The notes below the pieces were generated by a model. It saw nothing but the letters and a program-made list of their open reading frames with translations. It did no database searches and was not told the DNA's origin. A DNA stretch of 64,000 nt from Palsa-1439 sp050015495 (lineage in GTDB: Bacteria; Verrucomicrobiota; Verrucomicrobiia; Palsa-1439): positions 55,142-119,141 of the forward strand of contig JBEKBH010000013.1 of assembly GCA_050015495.1 (NCBI GenBank), given 5' to 3'. The position numbers and the translations under genes are program-made. Within the stretch, counting starts at the first letter, position 1; each line of letters begins with the position of its first letter. Positions 9,087-19,500 of the stretch are shown here, in pieces.

Positions 9087-9257
9087 ATGTCCAAAACCTC
9101 CAACGGTAGAAGCGGCATGACGCTGACAGAACTCATGTGCTGCATTGCCATTATCGCTATCCTCGCTGCGATGTACATGGGCGGACTTGGAAAAGCGTAC
9201 AAACGGGCCAAGCAAGCCATTGGCCCTCCATTCTCAGTCGAGCCGCCAAATCAGTAA
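9087..9257 (+). CDS. Mini-pseudopilin: short protein with type IV pilin-like N-terminus
   Basis: 56 residues from ATG 9087, preceded by AGGAA. The N-terminus SG|MTLTELMCCIAIIAILAA has the prepilin peptidase signature: a Gly at -1, a hydrophobic residue at +1, Thr at +2 and Glu at +5 of the mature protein, then an uninterrupted hydrophobic helix. After the helix only about 25 residues remain (YMGGLGKAYKRAKQAI...PPNQ), so the globular pilin head is missing. Verrucomicrobia carry many pseudopilin-like proteins with GFTLIEL motifs; this one is unusually short. It could be a truncated gene or a real mini-pilin. No secretion or pilus genes are adjacent. Confidence 0.65.
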   Translation: MSKTSNGRSGMTLTELMCCIAIIAILAAMYMGGLGKAYKRAKQAIGPPFSVEPPNQ

Positions 9258-9326
9258 TTCAAATTAAGGCACTACCAGACGGAAGCCTCGCTTGTCCCGG
9301 CACGGTGACTGTGATTTACTCACCCC

Positions 9327-10727
9327 ATGTTATCGCCGCCGAATCGCACGCCGATGGGAATGACTCGCCTTCTGGTGTTGCTGCTGGTATGCGGAGGCGT
9401 CGTGAACGGAACTTCCGTCAGGGCCGATGACAACGCCACACCCGCCGCCTTCCGGCTCATCACGCTCGACCCGGGACATTTTCACGCCGCGCTGGTGCAG
9501 AAGTTCATGTGCCCGGACATCGACCCGCTGGTGCACGTCTACGCGCCCGGCAACGACGACCTGGCGGAGCACCTGAAACGGATCGACCGCTTCAACACGC
9601 GCGCCGACCAGCCAACGCATTGGCGCGAGCAGGTCTACACCGGCCCGGACTTCCTCGACAAAATGCTCGCCGAGAAACCCGGCAACGTCGTCGTCATCGC
9701 CGGCAACAACGTGCGCAAGACGGAATACATTCTGCGGTCGGTCCAGGCGGGCCTGAACGTCCTCGCCGACAAACCGATGGTCATTACTCCCGACGAGTTT
9801 TCCCGATTAAAACAGGCGTTCGCCGTCGCCGCCTCCCGCCACGTCCTCCTCTACGACATCATGACCGAGCGCTACGAAATCACCACCGTGCTCCAGCGCG
9901 AGTTGTCGCAACAACCCGCGTTGTTCGGCACATGGGTCAACGGCTCGCCCGACAACCCCGCCATCACCATGGAAAGCGTTCATCACTTCTCCAAAATCGT
10001 CGCGGGCGCGTCGCTCCGGCGGCCGCCATGGTCCTTTGACGTGCGCCAGAACGGCGAAGGCATCGTCGATGTCACGACCCATCTGGTGGATTTGGTTCAA
10101 TGGGAAACGTTCCCGGACCAGGCGCTGAGTCCGACGGATGTCACCGTGTTGAGCGCCCGGCGCTGGGCCACACCCATCACGCGCGCGCAATTCAAGCAGG
10201 TGACCGGTGCGGACACGTTCCCGGACTTTCTCAAAGCCGATGTGACGAACGGCGTGCTCCAGGTGTTCGCCAACGGCGAATTCACCTATCGGCTTCGCGG
10301 CGTTCATGCCCGGGTGTCGGTCATCTGGAATTTTCAAGCGCCACCGGGCGGGGGCGACACGCACCATTCCCAGATCCGCGGCACCAGGGCCAACCTCGTC
10401 ATCCGCCAGGGCGTGGAACAAAAATTCAACCCTGTCCTCTACGTCGAAAATGCCGGCGCCGCTGACGACGCGACCCTCGAACGCGCGCTCGCGGTCACCA
10501 TCGGAGCCTTGCAGGCGAAATATCCCGGTGTCGGCTTCCAACGCGATGGCAACGCCTGGCAGGTGACCGTGCCCGAGAAATACGATGTCGGTCACGAAGC
10601 GCACTTCGCCCAGGTCACGGAGAATTTCCTGCGCTATCTCCGCGCCGGGCGGCTGCCGGATTGGGAAGTGCCCAACATGATCACCCGGTACGCCACCATC
10701 ATGAAGGCCTACGACCTGAGCCGATAA
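9327..10727 (+). CDS. Secreted Gfo/Idh/MocA-like putative oxidoreductase
   Basis: 466 residues from ATG 9327; ATGs at 9354 and 9360 give a cleaner signal peptide (MTRLLVLLLVCGGVVNGTSVRA|DD). The body begins FRLITLDPGHFHAALVQ and contains VVIAGNNVRKTEYILRSVQAGLNVLADKPM, which matches the nucleotide-fold core and EKP-like motif of Gfo/Idh/MocA oxidoreductases (here ADKP). These enzymes act on sugars or inositols with NAD(P); secreted members are typical of Verrucomicrobiota and Planctomycetota sugar catabolism. Substrate unknown. It appears monocistronic. Confidence 0.8.
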   Translation: MLSPPNRTPMGMTRLLVLLLVCGGVVNGTSVRADDNATPAAFRLITLDPGHFHAALVQKFMCPDIDPLVHVYAPGNDDLAEHLKRIDRFNTRADQPTHWREQVYTGPDFLDKMLAEKPGNVVVIAGNNVRKTEYILRSVQAGLNVLADKPMVITPDEFSRLKQAFAVAASRHVLLYDIMTERYEITTVLQRELSQQPALFGTWVNGSPDNPAITMESVHHFSKIVAGASLRRPPWSFDVRQNGEGIVDVTTHLVDLVQWETFPDQALSPTDVTVLSARRWATPITRAQFKQVTGADTFPDFLKADVTNGVLQVFANGEFTYRLRGVHARVSVIWNFQAPPGGGDTHHSQIRGTRANLVIRQGVEQKFNPVLYVENAGAADDATLERALAVTIGALQAKYPGVGFQRDGNAWQVTVPEKYDVGHEAHFAQVTENFLRYLRAGRLPDWEVPNMITRYATIMKAYDLSR

Positions 10728-10819
10728 AACTGGTTAAACCTCACCACCGTCCCCTCACTTCCCGCTTTACTTTTTCCCGCTCCCTGCTATTCTACGTCGA
10801 ACAAGGAGGAATTGTTTGC

Positions 10820-11461
10820 ATGAAACGTGGGGAAGGTAGCACCGCTACCATTATGCCCGATTCCAAATCCGGGCCCGTACTGTCCGTCGTCGAACTCCCG
10901 CCGCATCGCGAGGAAGTCGATTCCAAACTCGAACAGGCTCGCGACCATCTGCTCGCCCTCCGCCGCCAGCAGGAGGAACTCGAACGCCAGAAAACCGAGC
11001 TCGAGGAACTCCGCCGCCGCCAGGAGGAATACAGCCGTGGCCGCGCCGAGATCACCGACAAACTCGCCCGCGGCCTCGTTGCCCTCGAACGCCAGCAGAT
11101 CGAGTCCCAGCGCCTCGTCGAGCTTTGCGAATCCACCACCGCCGCCTTCCGCGACTACGCGGAGCAGATCGAGCAGATCAACGACGAGGAATGGAAGAGC
11201 GCCAATGTCCGCGACGAACTCAGCCGCGCCCTCGCCACGATCGAGAGCGCCCGCCTCGAATACAATCGCGCGCACGCCAGACTCGATTGCCTCAACCCGG
11301 CCAACGGCCAGCCCGTCGCCAGCCTCGCCACCGACCAGAAAAAGAAACTGCCGGGTTGGGACGAACTCGTCCGCTACACCTGCACCGGCGCCGCCGCCAC
11401 CGCCCCGCTCATTGTCGCCGGCACGATCTGGCTCGTTATCCTGCTCATGGCGAAACATTGA
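10820..11461 (+). CDS. Coiled-coil protein with C-terminal membrane anchor (first of a pair)
   Basis: 213 residues. The start is set by a perfect AAGGAGGA at 10803-10810 before ATG 10820. Residues about 30-150 are an almost continuous Glu/Arg/Gln-rich coiled coil (for example LALRRQQEELERQKTELEEL). A single hydrophobic helix (TAPLIVAGTIWLVILLM) ends the chain, so the coiled coil should face the cytoplasm with a tail anchor. The next gene starts 15 bases downstream and also ends in a tail anchor, so the pair may form one membrane complex. No known family. Confidence 0.8.
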   Translation: MKRGEGSTATIMPDSKSGPVLSVVELPPHREEVDSKLEQARDHLLALRRQQEELERQKTELEELRRRQEEYSRGRAEITDKLARGLVALERQQIESQRLVELCESTTAAFRDYAEQIEQINDEEWKSANVRDELSRALATIESARLEYNRAHARLDCLNPANGQPVASLATDQKKKLPGWDELVRYTCTGAAATAPLIVAGTIWLVILLMAKH

Positions 11462-11475
11462 CCCAACGCGCGGCG

Positions 11476-12030
11476 ATGCGATTCCGTTCCAAACGCGGCG
11501 ATCCGATTGACCGGGCCATCAGCGACTTGGACCACCAGCTCGCCTCCGTTCAACGTCAACTCCGCGAGCTGTCCAATGACCCCGCTGGCCGCATTCACCC
11601 CGACTCCAAGGTCGGGGCCGCCGCCTCGCCCGCGAAAACCGTCACCCGATTCGTGAAGGGTATCTTGTCGCCAGCGGACGACGCCACCGCTGCCGCCAAT
11701 CGCGCCCGCCAGGACCTTTTCGACGGCGGCGCCGAGCCACTCAAGGAACTGGAAGCCGAACCCATCGCCTTCGCCCACAAACCCGAGCCTGACCTCTTCG
11801 CCGCCACCGCCGCGGCGACCACCAACACCAGCCCCGTCCGGAGCACCGCCGCGCTGGAGACCGCCCAGGTCGTTCCGCCGGGGGAAAAACTCGCGCATTA
11901 CCTCGGCGCGGGTAGCATCAAAAGTTACAAACCCCTGAAACACGCCCAACGACAGCTCCGCAACCGCTTCTTCATGTGGCTGGGCCTGTCCTTCGTCGCG
12001 CTCTGGATCATCTGGTTCGTCATTCGGTAA
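11476..12030 (+). CDS. Tail-anchored protein of unknown function (second of a pair)
   Basis: 184 residues from ATG 11476. A short N-terminal helical segment (DRAISDLDHQLASVQRQLREL) is followed by a long Ala/Pro/Thr-rich, probably disordered linker. The last 25 residues are a membrane helix (FMWLGLSFVALWIIWFVIR). It shares the tail-anchor layout of its upstream partner, from which it is separated by 15 bases. Function unknown; operon membership is the main clue. Confidence 0.75.
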   Translation: MRFRSKRGDPIDRAISDLDHQLASVQRQLRELSNDPAGRIHPDSKVGAAASPAKTVTRFVKGILSPADDATAAANRARQDLFDGGAEPLKELEAEPIAFAHKPEPDLFAATAAATTNTSPVRSTAALETAQVVPPGEKLAHYLGAGSIKSYKPLKHAQRQLRNRFFMWLGLSFVALWIIWFVIR

Positions 12031-12051
12031 ACCCGTCTCTTCGATGCCTAC

Positions 12052-12120
12052 GGAGGGACGCGCTCCGTCGCGTCCGCTTTACCCCGAATTCGTTTCCGGG
12101 CTCCGTCGTGGCCGCCGCAA
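12052..12120 (+). repeat. REP-like palindromic repeat, copy A
   Basis: Begins GGAGGGACGCGCTCCGTCGC, a near-palindrome, then a second half ending GGGCTCCGTCGTGGCC. Related copies flank the RAYT gene at 22521 and 23135-23227, and another is at 48719. Confidence 0.75.
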
Positions 12121-12225
12121 TTGCTCGTGTCTTTTCTCCTTTCCTCACCGCTCCATCAGCGGTTTAATGGCGTTGCGCATTGCCGTCGAACGCGGGCGTT
12201 GGGGCAATGTGCTCCGGATAATTGT

Positions 12226-12618
12226 ATGAAGAGGAAACTCCTGATAGCCGCCGTTGCTTTTGGAGTACTTGCGGGGTTCAGCCTAGCGGTCGCCGGTGGA
12301 GAGCGGGTCACGATTATATTGTACGGGGCAATGGTCGTATGCTTCGGCTTTATGTGCTTCGTTCCGTTCGTGCGTCACCGCCAACACCAGCGATGGGCCA
12401 AGATTCAGTTCTTGGCCATGTCTCTCATGGCCATCGGTTGGGGTCTCTTGGGCTTCGTGCGACATGTCTACCGCGCTGATTTATCCAGAGCGGCATTTTG
12501 GCGTTTGTACCACTACGAGACTGTCCTTGGAAGTTTGTGGGTTGGGCTGTGGCTTGGGCTTGTTCTGTCGGGGCAATTCTTCTGCTCGAAAGCGAAGCAA
12601 TTGCACGATGCCCAGTGA
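12226..12618 (+). CDS. Small integral membrane protein, unknown function
   Basis: 130 residues from ATG 12226. Four hydrophobic segments are visible: LLIAAVAFGVLAGFSLAVAG, VTIILYGAMVVCFGFMCFVPF, IQFLAMSLMAIGWGLLGFV and VLGSLWVGLWLGLVLSGQFF. Basic loops (RHRQHQRWAK) suggest cytoplasmic faces. No family recognised. It lies between a REP-like repeat and one copy of a 57-bp direct repeat. Confidence 0.6.
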   Translation: MKRKLLIAAVAFGVLAGFSLAVAGGERVTIILYGAMVVCFGFMCFVPFVRHRQHQRWAKIQFLAMSLMAIGWGLLGFVRHVYRADLSRAAFWRLYHYETVLGSLWVGLWLGLVLSGQFFCSKAKQLHDAQ

Positions 12619-12662
12619 ACCGCGATGCCTCACGCATCGCTCTAACCACCGCAGCTCGCCGA

Positions 12663-12719
12663 TCCGCTCCGCATCCGCAGGCTTGCCTTTTGTCCCGGCG
12701 TGGCTACGTTTTGAACCGG
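12663..12719 (+). repeat. 57-bp direct repeat, copy 1
   Basis: Matches 13544-13600 with one mismatch. It contains GGCTTGCCTTTTGTCCCGGC and ends TTTGAACCGG. Both copies lie 20-26 bases before a start codon. A short inverted match (GTAGCCACGCCGGG) is at 42428. Confidence 0.85.
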
Positions 12720-12738
12720 TAGCCGAAGGAGGAAACAG

Positions 12739-13020
12739 ATGAGTTTTGAAATCATCGCCAGCCGGATGGGAGTTACACCAACCGCGGTTCAGGAATTGAT
12801 CTCTGGCAAAGTGCCGATGGCCGTCTCCAGTCGCCTGAGAGTCCCGACCGCCTCTCTCCAGAAGTTCGTCGATGGCGGCACGTCCCTTCGCTTGGGGCGC
12901 GTCATTGGTTGCACGCCGTCCCATCTCCAGGAGTTGCGCAACGCGATTGGCCAAAAGGGCGCGATCGGTTTCCTCATCGGCCTGTGCAGCCGCCGCACCG
13001 AGGGCCATAAGGACGACTGA
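12739..13020 (+). CDS. Small protein built of three 23-residue helix-turn-helix-like repeats
   Basis: 93 residues from ATG 12739, with AGGAGG just upstream. Three copies of one motif follow with an exact 23-residue period: RMGVTPTAVQELISG (9-23), RLRVPTASLQKFVDG (32-46) and VIGCTPSHLQELRNA (55-69). Gln18, Gln41 and Gln64 are in register, as are the hydrophobic positions 10/33/56, 12/35, 17/40/63 and 20/43/66. Each copy resembles the helix-turn-helix core of Cro/MerR-like DNA-binding domains, but no standard domain is this short. Function unknown; DNA binding is a hypothesis from the motif alone. The C-terminus is charged (RRTEGHKDD). Confidence 0.65.
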   Translation: MSFEIIASRMGVTPTAVQELISGKVPMAVSSRLRVPTASLQKFVDGGTSLRLGRVIGCTPSHLQELRNAIGQKGAIGFLIGLCSRRTEGHKDD

Positions 13021-13083
13021 CAATTCAATCGAGCGGACTGGCGGCGCTGACTGAGCTGGCGCGCTAGCCTGCTCCTCGCACTC

Positions 13084-13512
13084 ATGCAAATTCGACCGTT
13101 CCAACCACAGGATGAAGAGGCCGTTGTCTCGCTGTGGCGGCGATGCGACCTGGTTCGACCTTGGAACGACCCGCACAAGGATATTCGACGCAAGCTGGCG
13201 GTGAGGCCCGACTGGTTCTTAGTAGGTGTGCTCGACGGCCAGATTGTGGCGTGTGTGATGGCTGGTTACGAGGGACATCGTGGATGGCTCAATTACTTGG
13301 CGGTTGACCCCGAACATCAACGACACGGTTTGGCCCGAGCCATCGTCACGGAGGCGGAGCGCCTGCTTCGCGAGGCGGGCTGTCCGAAAATCAATTTGCA
13401 GATTCGGGCTTCCAACCGTGGCGTCATTGAATGTTACCGACGACTCGGTTATTCGATGGATGATGTCGTGAGTATGGGGAAGAGATTGGAACATGACGAA
13501 AACACAGCCTGA
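13084..13512 (+). CDS. GNAT family N-acetyltransferase (YpeA-like)
   Basis: 142 residues. It starts MQIRPFQPQDEEAVVSLW and contains the acetyl-CoA-binding motif A (LAVDPEHQRHGLARAIVTEAE) and motif B (NRGVIECYRRLGY). Length and the DLVRPWNDPxxDI motif match the YpeA subgroup of GNAT enzymes, which acetylate small molecules or protein N-termini. The substrate is not deducible. The gene follows the triple-repeat protein by 63 bases. Confidence 0.85.
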   Translation: MQIRPFQPQDEEAVVSLWRRCDLVRPWNDPHKDIRRKLAVRPDWFLVGVLDGQIVACVMAGYEGHRGWLNYLAVDPEHQRHGLARAIVTEAERLLREAGCPKINLQIRASNRGVIECYRRLGYSMDDVVSMGKRLEHDENTA

Positions 13513-13543
13513 GAGAATGCGGGAGCCACTGGCACCAGCTCCG

Positions 13544-13600
13544 TCCGCTCCGCATCCGCAGGCTTGCCTTTTGTCCCGGCGTGGCTACGATTTGAACCGG
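13544..13600 (+). repeat. 57-bp direct repeat, copy 2
   Basis: Second copy of the repeat at 12663-12719, one mismatch, again placed directly before a gene (the methyltransferase at 13627). Confidence 0.85.
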
Positions 13601-13626
13601 CAGGCCGCTCGACCCAGTCCCACGCA

Positions 13627-14373
13627 ATGAGCCCCGCTAAACAGCAACGAACAGTCCTGAAAGACATCTGGACGAATTCCCCCGATTATCGTCGCAACTA
13701 CCAGACGGACGGTGACATCGAGGCTATTCTCGGCTGCCTTGGTTTGAGCACGGCTTCCGGCTTGGTGGATATCGGTTGCGGGAACGGGGCGTTCTCTATC
13801 GCGGCGGCACAGCGGTATCCTTCTTGTCGAGTCTGGGCGTTCGACGCGCTCGAGTCGGCGGTGAGTGAGTGCCGTGCCAAGGCCGGTGACCTGCTGCGCG
13901 CGAATCTGTCTGTGGGCATGGCGTGGGCGCATTCGATTCCGCTTGGCGATGCAATTGCAGACCGCGCGTTGTTCCGGTCTGTGCTCCATCACCTCGCGGA
14001 GCCACCACTGGTTTACAGGGAGATCGGCCGGCTGCTAAAGCCCGCTGGATTGCTCGTGCTGCAGGCGCCGTGCAATTACTGGGAGTCGTCCTTCGCTCAG
14101 GTGCTCAGTGCGGTGATGATGCTGATGGATGAGACGCACCGGCGTTTCTTTTATCGGCCCGCTGAGATTGTCGCCGGTCTTCAGGAAGCTGGCTTCCTTG
14201 TTGGCGAGCCCGAGTGCTGGACGTATTCTTTCCCGTATCTCGATGACAGGCAGGCTCAAGTTGTCCGAGACCATCGGGCGCAGGAGAGATTGCGTCTGTG
14301 TCAGGTTGAGGCGGGCAAGTGGTCGATTGAGAATTATTGGGTGAGAGTTGTTGCCACGAGGAGAGGCGCATGA
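13627..14373 (+). CDS. Class I SAM-dependent methyltransferase
   Basis: 248 residues. The SAM-binding motif I is GLVDIGCGNGAFSIAA, with the acidic residue of motif II in VWAFDALE and a motif III-like LLKPAGLLVLQAP. This places it in the Methyltransf_11/25 group. The ATG at 13627 is used because the upstream extension falls inside the 57-bp repeat. Substrate unknown. It converges on aconitase, which lies 33 bases downstream on the other strand. Confidence 0.85.
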   Translation: MSPAKQQRTVLKDIWTNSPDYRRNYQTDGDIEAILGCLGLSTASGLVDIGCGNGAFSIAAAQRYPSCRVWAFDALESAVSECRAKAGDLLRANLSVGMAWAHSIPLGDAIADRALFRSVLHHLAEPPLVYREIGRLLKPAGLLVLQAPCNYWESSFAQVLSAVMMLMDETHRRFFYRPAEIVAGLQEAGFLVGEPECWTYSFPYLDDRQAQVVRDHRAQERLRLCQVEAGKWSIENYWVRVVATRRGA

Positions 14374-14405
14374 ATGAACGGGCTTGCGTCTCGCCCCGCT
14401 GCGCC

Positions 14406-17225
<2,820 letters not shown>

Positions 17226-17301
17226 CGCTATTGAATTATACAAGTGCTGGGCCAAGAGGCAAGTCAGGTGCAGTCACCGAAGAATCGCATCTGGGTACAA
17301 G

Positions 17302-18591
17302 CTACTCGTCCCCTTGGGGAACGAGACCGGCTGCTTGGAAGCGTTTGTAGCGGTCTTCTCCTAGCAACTGTAGCAGCTCGGCCTGTAGTCCCTTCCTATC
17401 GTCCTTTGCAAAGGCTTCGATGCGAGCTGTCGTCTCCTCGTCAGGTTTCGCATCAGTGCCTTGGGAAGCTTGTGAGGCTTGCGACGTAAACTGTTCGACG
17501 GCCTTATCATGACGCAGGTAAGTCAGGTACAGCTCGTTGACTTGCCCGTCCGATAACTGCCAGTGCTGCTGATACTGCTTCATTTGCTGGTATCGGTAAT
17601 CATTCATGCGTTTGTAGTCTGCATACTTCTCAGGACCAAGGATGCGCTCCCAGTCGCGCTCCGCCGAGTCCTCTAGTTCGCGGACTCTTGCAATGGCATT
17701 TGTGTCCCCGCGCTGCATTTCGCCTTCAGCCAGCGTCCTCTTTTGCGCCAAGTCAGCCAGTTCACTCAGTTGCTGCGCGGTCAGGTTCAAGCCCTGCGTC
17801 GCCCGCTGGATCATCGTCGAAAAGTTACCCGGCATGATAATTGGTGGAACAGACACCGGTTTGTCCGACAGCAGCTTGTCTCGTTCCTGCCGATACGCTT
17901 CATCGAACTGCTGTTGTTTTCCGGCCGCATCGTACGGATCAATCTCCCCAGCGTTAATCGCCCGTTTCAGCTCAGCGTTACGCTGATCGTGCTCTTTCTC
18001 GACGCGGTACAATTCATTGGACTCGGCTTCAGTCAGGGAATACGCCGTGCGCCCCAAGCGTATCCTCAACATTCTTTGCCGGTCATAGGCGGTGAAGCTG
18101 TCCTCACCCACAATAGCGGCAACCGACTCGTGAAAAACTTCCTCCCGGCGATCCCTCATTTCACGGTCTCTGTCCTCGTCGAAACTTCTGCCACCCCCGT
18201 TAGACTCTTGTATGAGATTAATCCAGCGACGATTAAACGTGGACTGAATCAGTGTGACCACCAACTCCGACGACTCGCCGCCCGCCTTCATCTCCCGCAT
18301 AGCCCTTACAAACGGAGCCGAGAATGTGAGGCTGTAGCCGGGAGTGACAAGCACTGCGACAGGAGCGTCAGTTGCATCAGGAGCTGAGTTTGTGCTAGGG
18401 CTGACATCTTCAGTCGCGCTGGCCCTCATTCGGGTTTGCTCCTGGCTCGTGTCTGGCACGCTGCCATTGGCTCTGGATGGAGCAGCCAGAGTAGGGGGCA
18501 TTGAACGGCGCTCGACGATAGCTGTAGTACAGATGCCCGCCACCAGCCCGATGACACCTCCCAGCAGAAGTTCTCGTGTTTGCGGCCTCAT
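17302..18591 (-). CDS. Membrane-anchored, highly charged helical protein of unknown function
   Basis: 429 residues. A single N-terminal membrane helix (LLLGGVIGLVAGICTTAIV) is followed by a Ser/Thr/Pro linker and a long charged helical body rich in Glu, Arg and Gln (residues about 130-425). WERILGPEKYADYKRMNDYRYQQM is a repeated theme: LLGEDRYKRFQAAG near the C-terminus resembles GEDSFTAYDRQRM and LGPEKYADYK. This internal repetition is common in uncharacterised Verrucomicrobia periplasmic proteins. No catalytic motif. It is 46 bases from aconitase's end of transcription unit and may be independent. Confidence 0.7.
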   Translation of the reverse strand: MRPQTRELLLGGVIGLVAGICTTAIVERRSMPPTLAAPSRANGSVPDTSQEQTRMRASATEDVSPSTNSAPDATDAPVAVLVTPGYSLTFSAPFVRAMREMKAGGESSELVVTLIQSTFNRRWINLIQESNGGGRSFDEDRDREMRDRREEVFHESVAAIVGEDSFTAYDRQRMLRIRLGRTAYSLTEAESNELYRVEKEHDQRNAELKRAINAGEIDPYDAAGKQQQFDEAYRQERDKLLSDKPVSVPPIIMPGNFSTMIQRATQGLNLTAQQLSELADLAQKRTLAEGEMQRGDTNAIARVRELEDSAERDWERILGPEKYADYKRMNDYRYQQMKQYQQHWQLSDGQVNELYLTYLRHDKAVEQFTSQASQASQGTDAKPDEETTARIEAFAKDDRKGLQAELLQLLGEDRYKRFQAAGLVPQGDE

Positions 18592-18741
18592 ACCGCCTCC
18601 TTCGCGCTTGTCCTAGAACGTCGCGGAGTCTACCCGGTCCCTTCCCAGTGCGCAAGGGGGCACTAGCGACAGTCTAACCCCTGTGCCGGCGATAGGGCGA
18701 CACTGCAAAACTCGGAAATGTAGGCGCGTTCGCGTCCGTAG

Positions 18742-19236
18742 CTATTTCAATTGTGCCAGTGCGCCCTTGATCTTCTCGAAGCTTGGCAACTGGCCGGGAT
18801 CGTCGCTGGATTCGGCGTAGCAAACCACCCCCTGCTTGTCGATCACGAACGCCGAGCGCTTGGGGACGCCCCCCATGCCGAGGTTCTTCTGGGGCAGGAA
18901 ACTGTCGTAGGCGATGCCGTACGCGCGGGCGACCTTGTGCTCGTAATCCGACAACAACGGCACGGTGATCTTTTCCTTTTCCGCCCACGCGCCTTGCGCG
19001 AACGGGTTGTCGCCGCTGATGCCGAGCACGTCCGCGTTGAGGCTACTGTAGGCGCCCAGGCCCTGGCTCACTTCGCACATTTCCTTCGTGCACACGCCCG
19101 TGAACGCCATCGGGAAAAACAGCAGCACGGTGTTCTTCTTGCCGAAATTGCCGCTGAGCTTGATCTTCTTCGGACCCTCCGCCGATTTCGTGGTCAGTTC
19201 AAAATCCGGTGCCTTGTCGCCAACTTTTAATGCCAT
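18742..19236 (-). CDS. Peroxiredoxin (AhpC/TSA family)
   Basis: 164 residues. The MALKVGDKAPDFEL start at 19236 is preceded by AGGAGA. It reduces peroxides via a peroxidatic Cys in FPMAFTGVCTKEMC, which also offers a second Cys four residues on. The motif VLGISGDNPFAQGAWAEKE and the closing YAESSDDPGQLPSF fit the AhpE/BCP-like subgroup. Electron donor unknown. It precedes nothing on the same strand but lies just downstream of a tRNA gene. Confidence 0.92.
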   Translation of the reverse strand: MALKVGDKAPDFELTTKSAEGPKKIKLSGNFGKKNTVLLFFPMAFTGVCTKEMCEVSQGLGAYSSLNADVLGISGDNPFAQGAWAEKEKITVPLLSDYEHKVARAYGIAYDSFLPQKNLGMGGVPKRSAFVIDKQGVVCYAESSDDPGQLPSFEKIKGALAQLK

Positions 19237-19299
19237 TGGTAATCTCCTGTTTATGGTTCCGATGATCGATACGCCTTCACCCCTCGCGCGAGCGAAGGA

Positions 19300-19376
19300 T
19301 GGTGGACGATACAGGACTTGAACCTGTGGCCTCTTCCATGTCAAGGAAGCGCTCTAGCCAACTGAGCTAATCGTCC
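19300..19376 (-). tRNA. tRNA-Val (GAC anticodon)
   Basis: Cloverleaf reads from 19376 to 19300: acceptor GGACGAT/ATCGTCC, D-stem GCTC/GAGC, anticodon stem CTTCC/GGAAG with loop TTGACAT (anticodon GAC), T-stem ACAGG/CCTGT with TTCAAGT, discriminator A, and an encoded CCA. Confidence 0.96.
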
Positions 19377-19500
19377 CTCGCCACCGCCTGCATACTACAA
19401 GCCGCCCGAAAAGCTGTCAATCCACCCCGAAACCCTTCGGGGCTGACCCCTGAAAATCCTTCGGGGCCGACCTGTCTTTTGCTACAATCCCCGCCGAACG

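Noticed and set aside
12700..12738. TTTGAACC segment resembling a tRNA T-loop
   Set aside because: No acceptor, D or anticodon stems fit; it is part of the 57-bp repeat.
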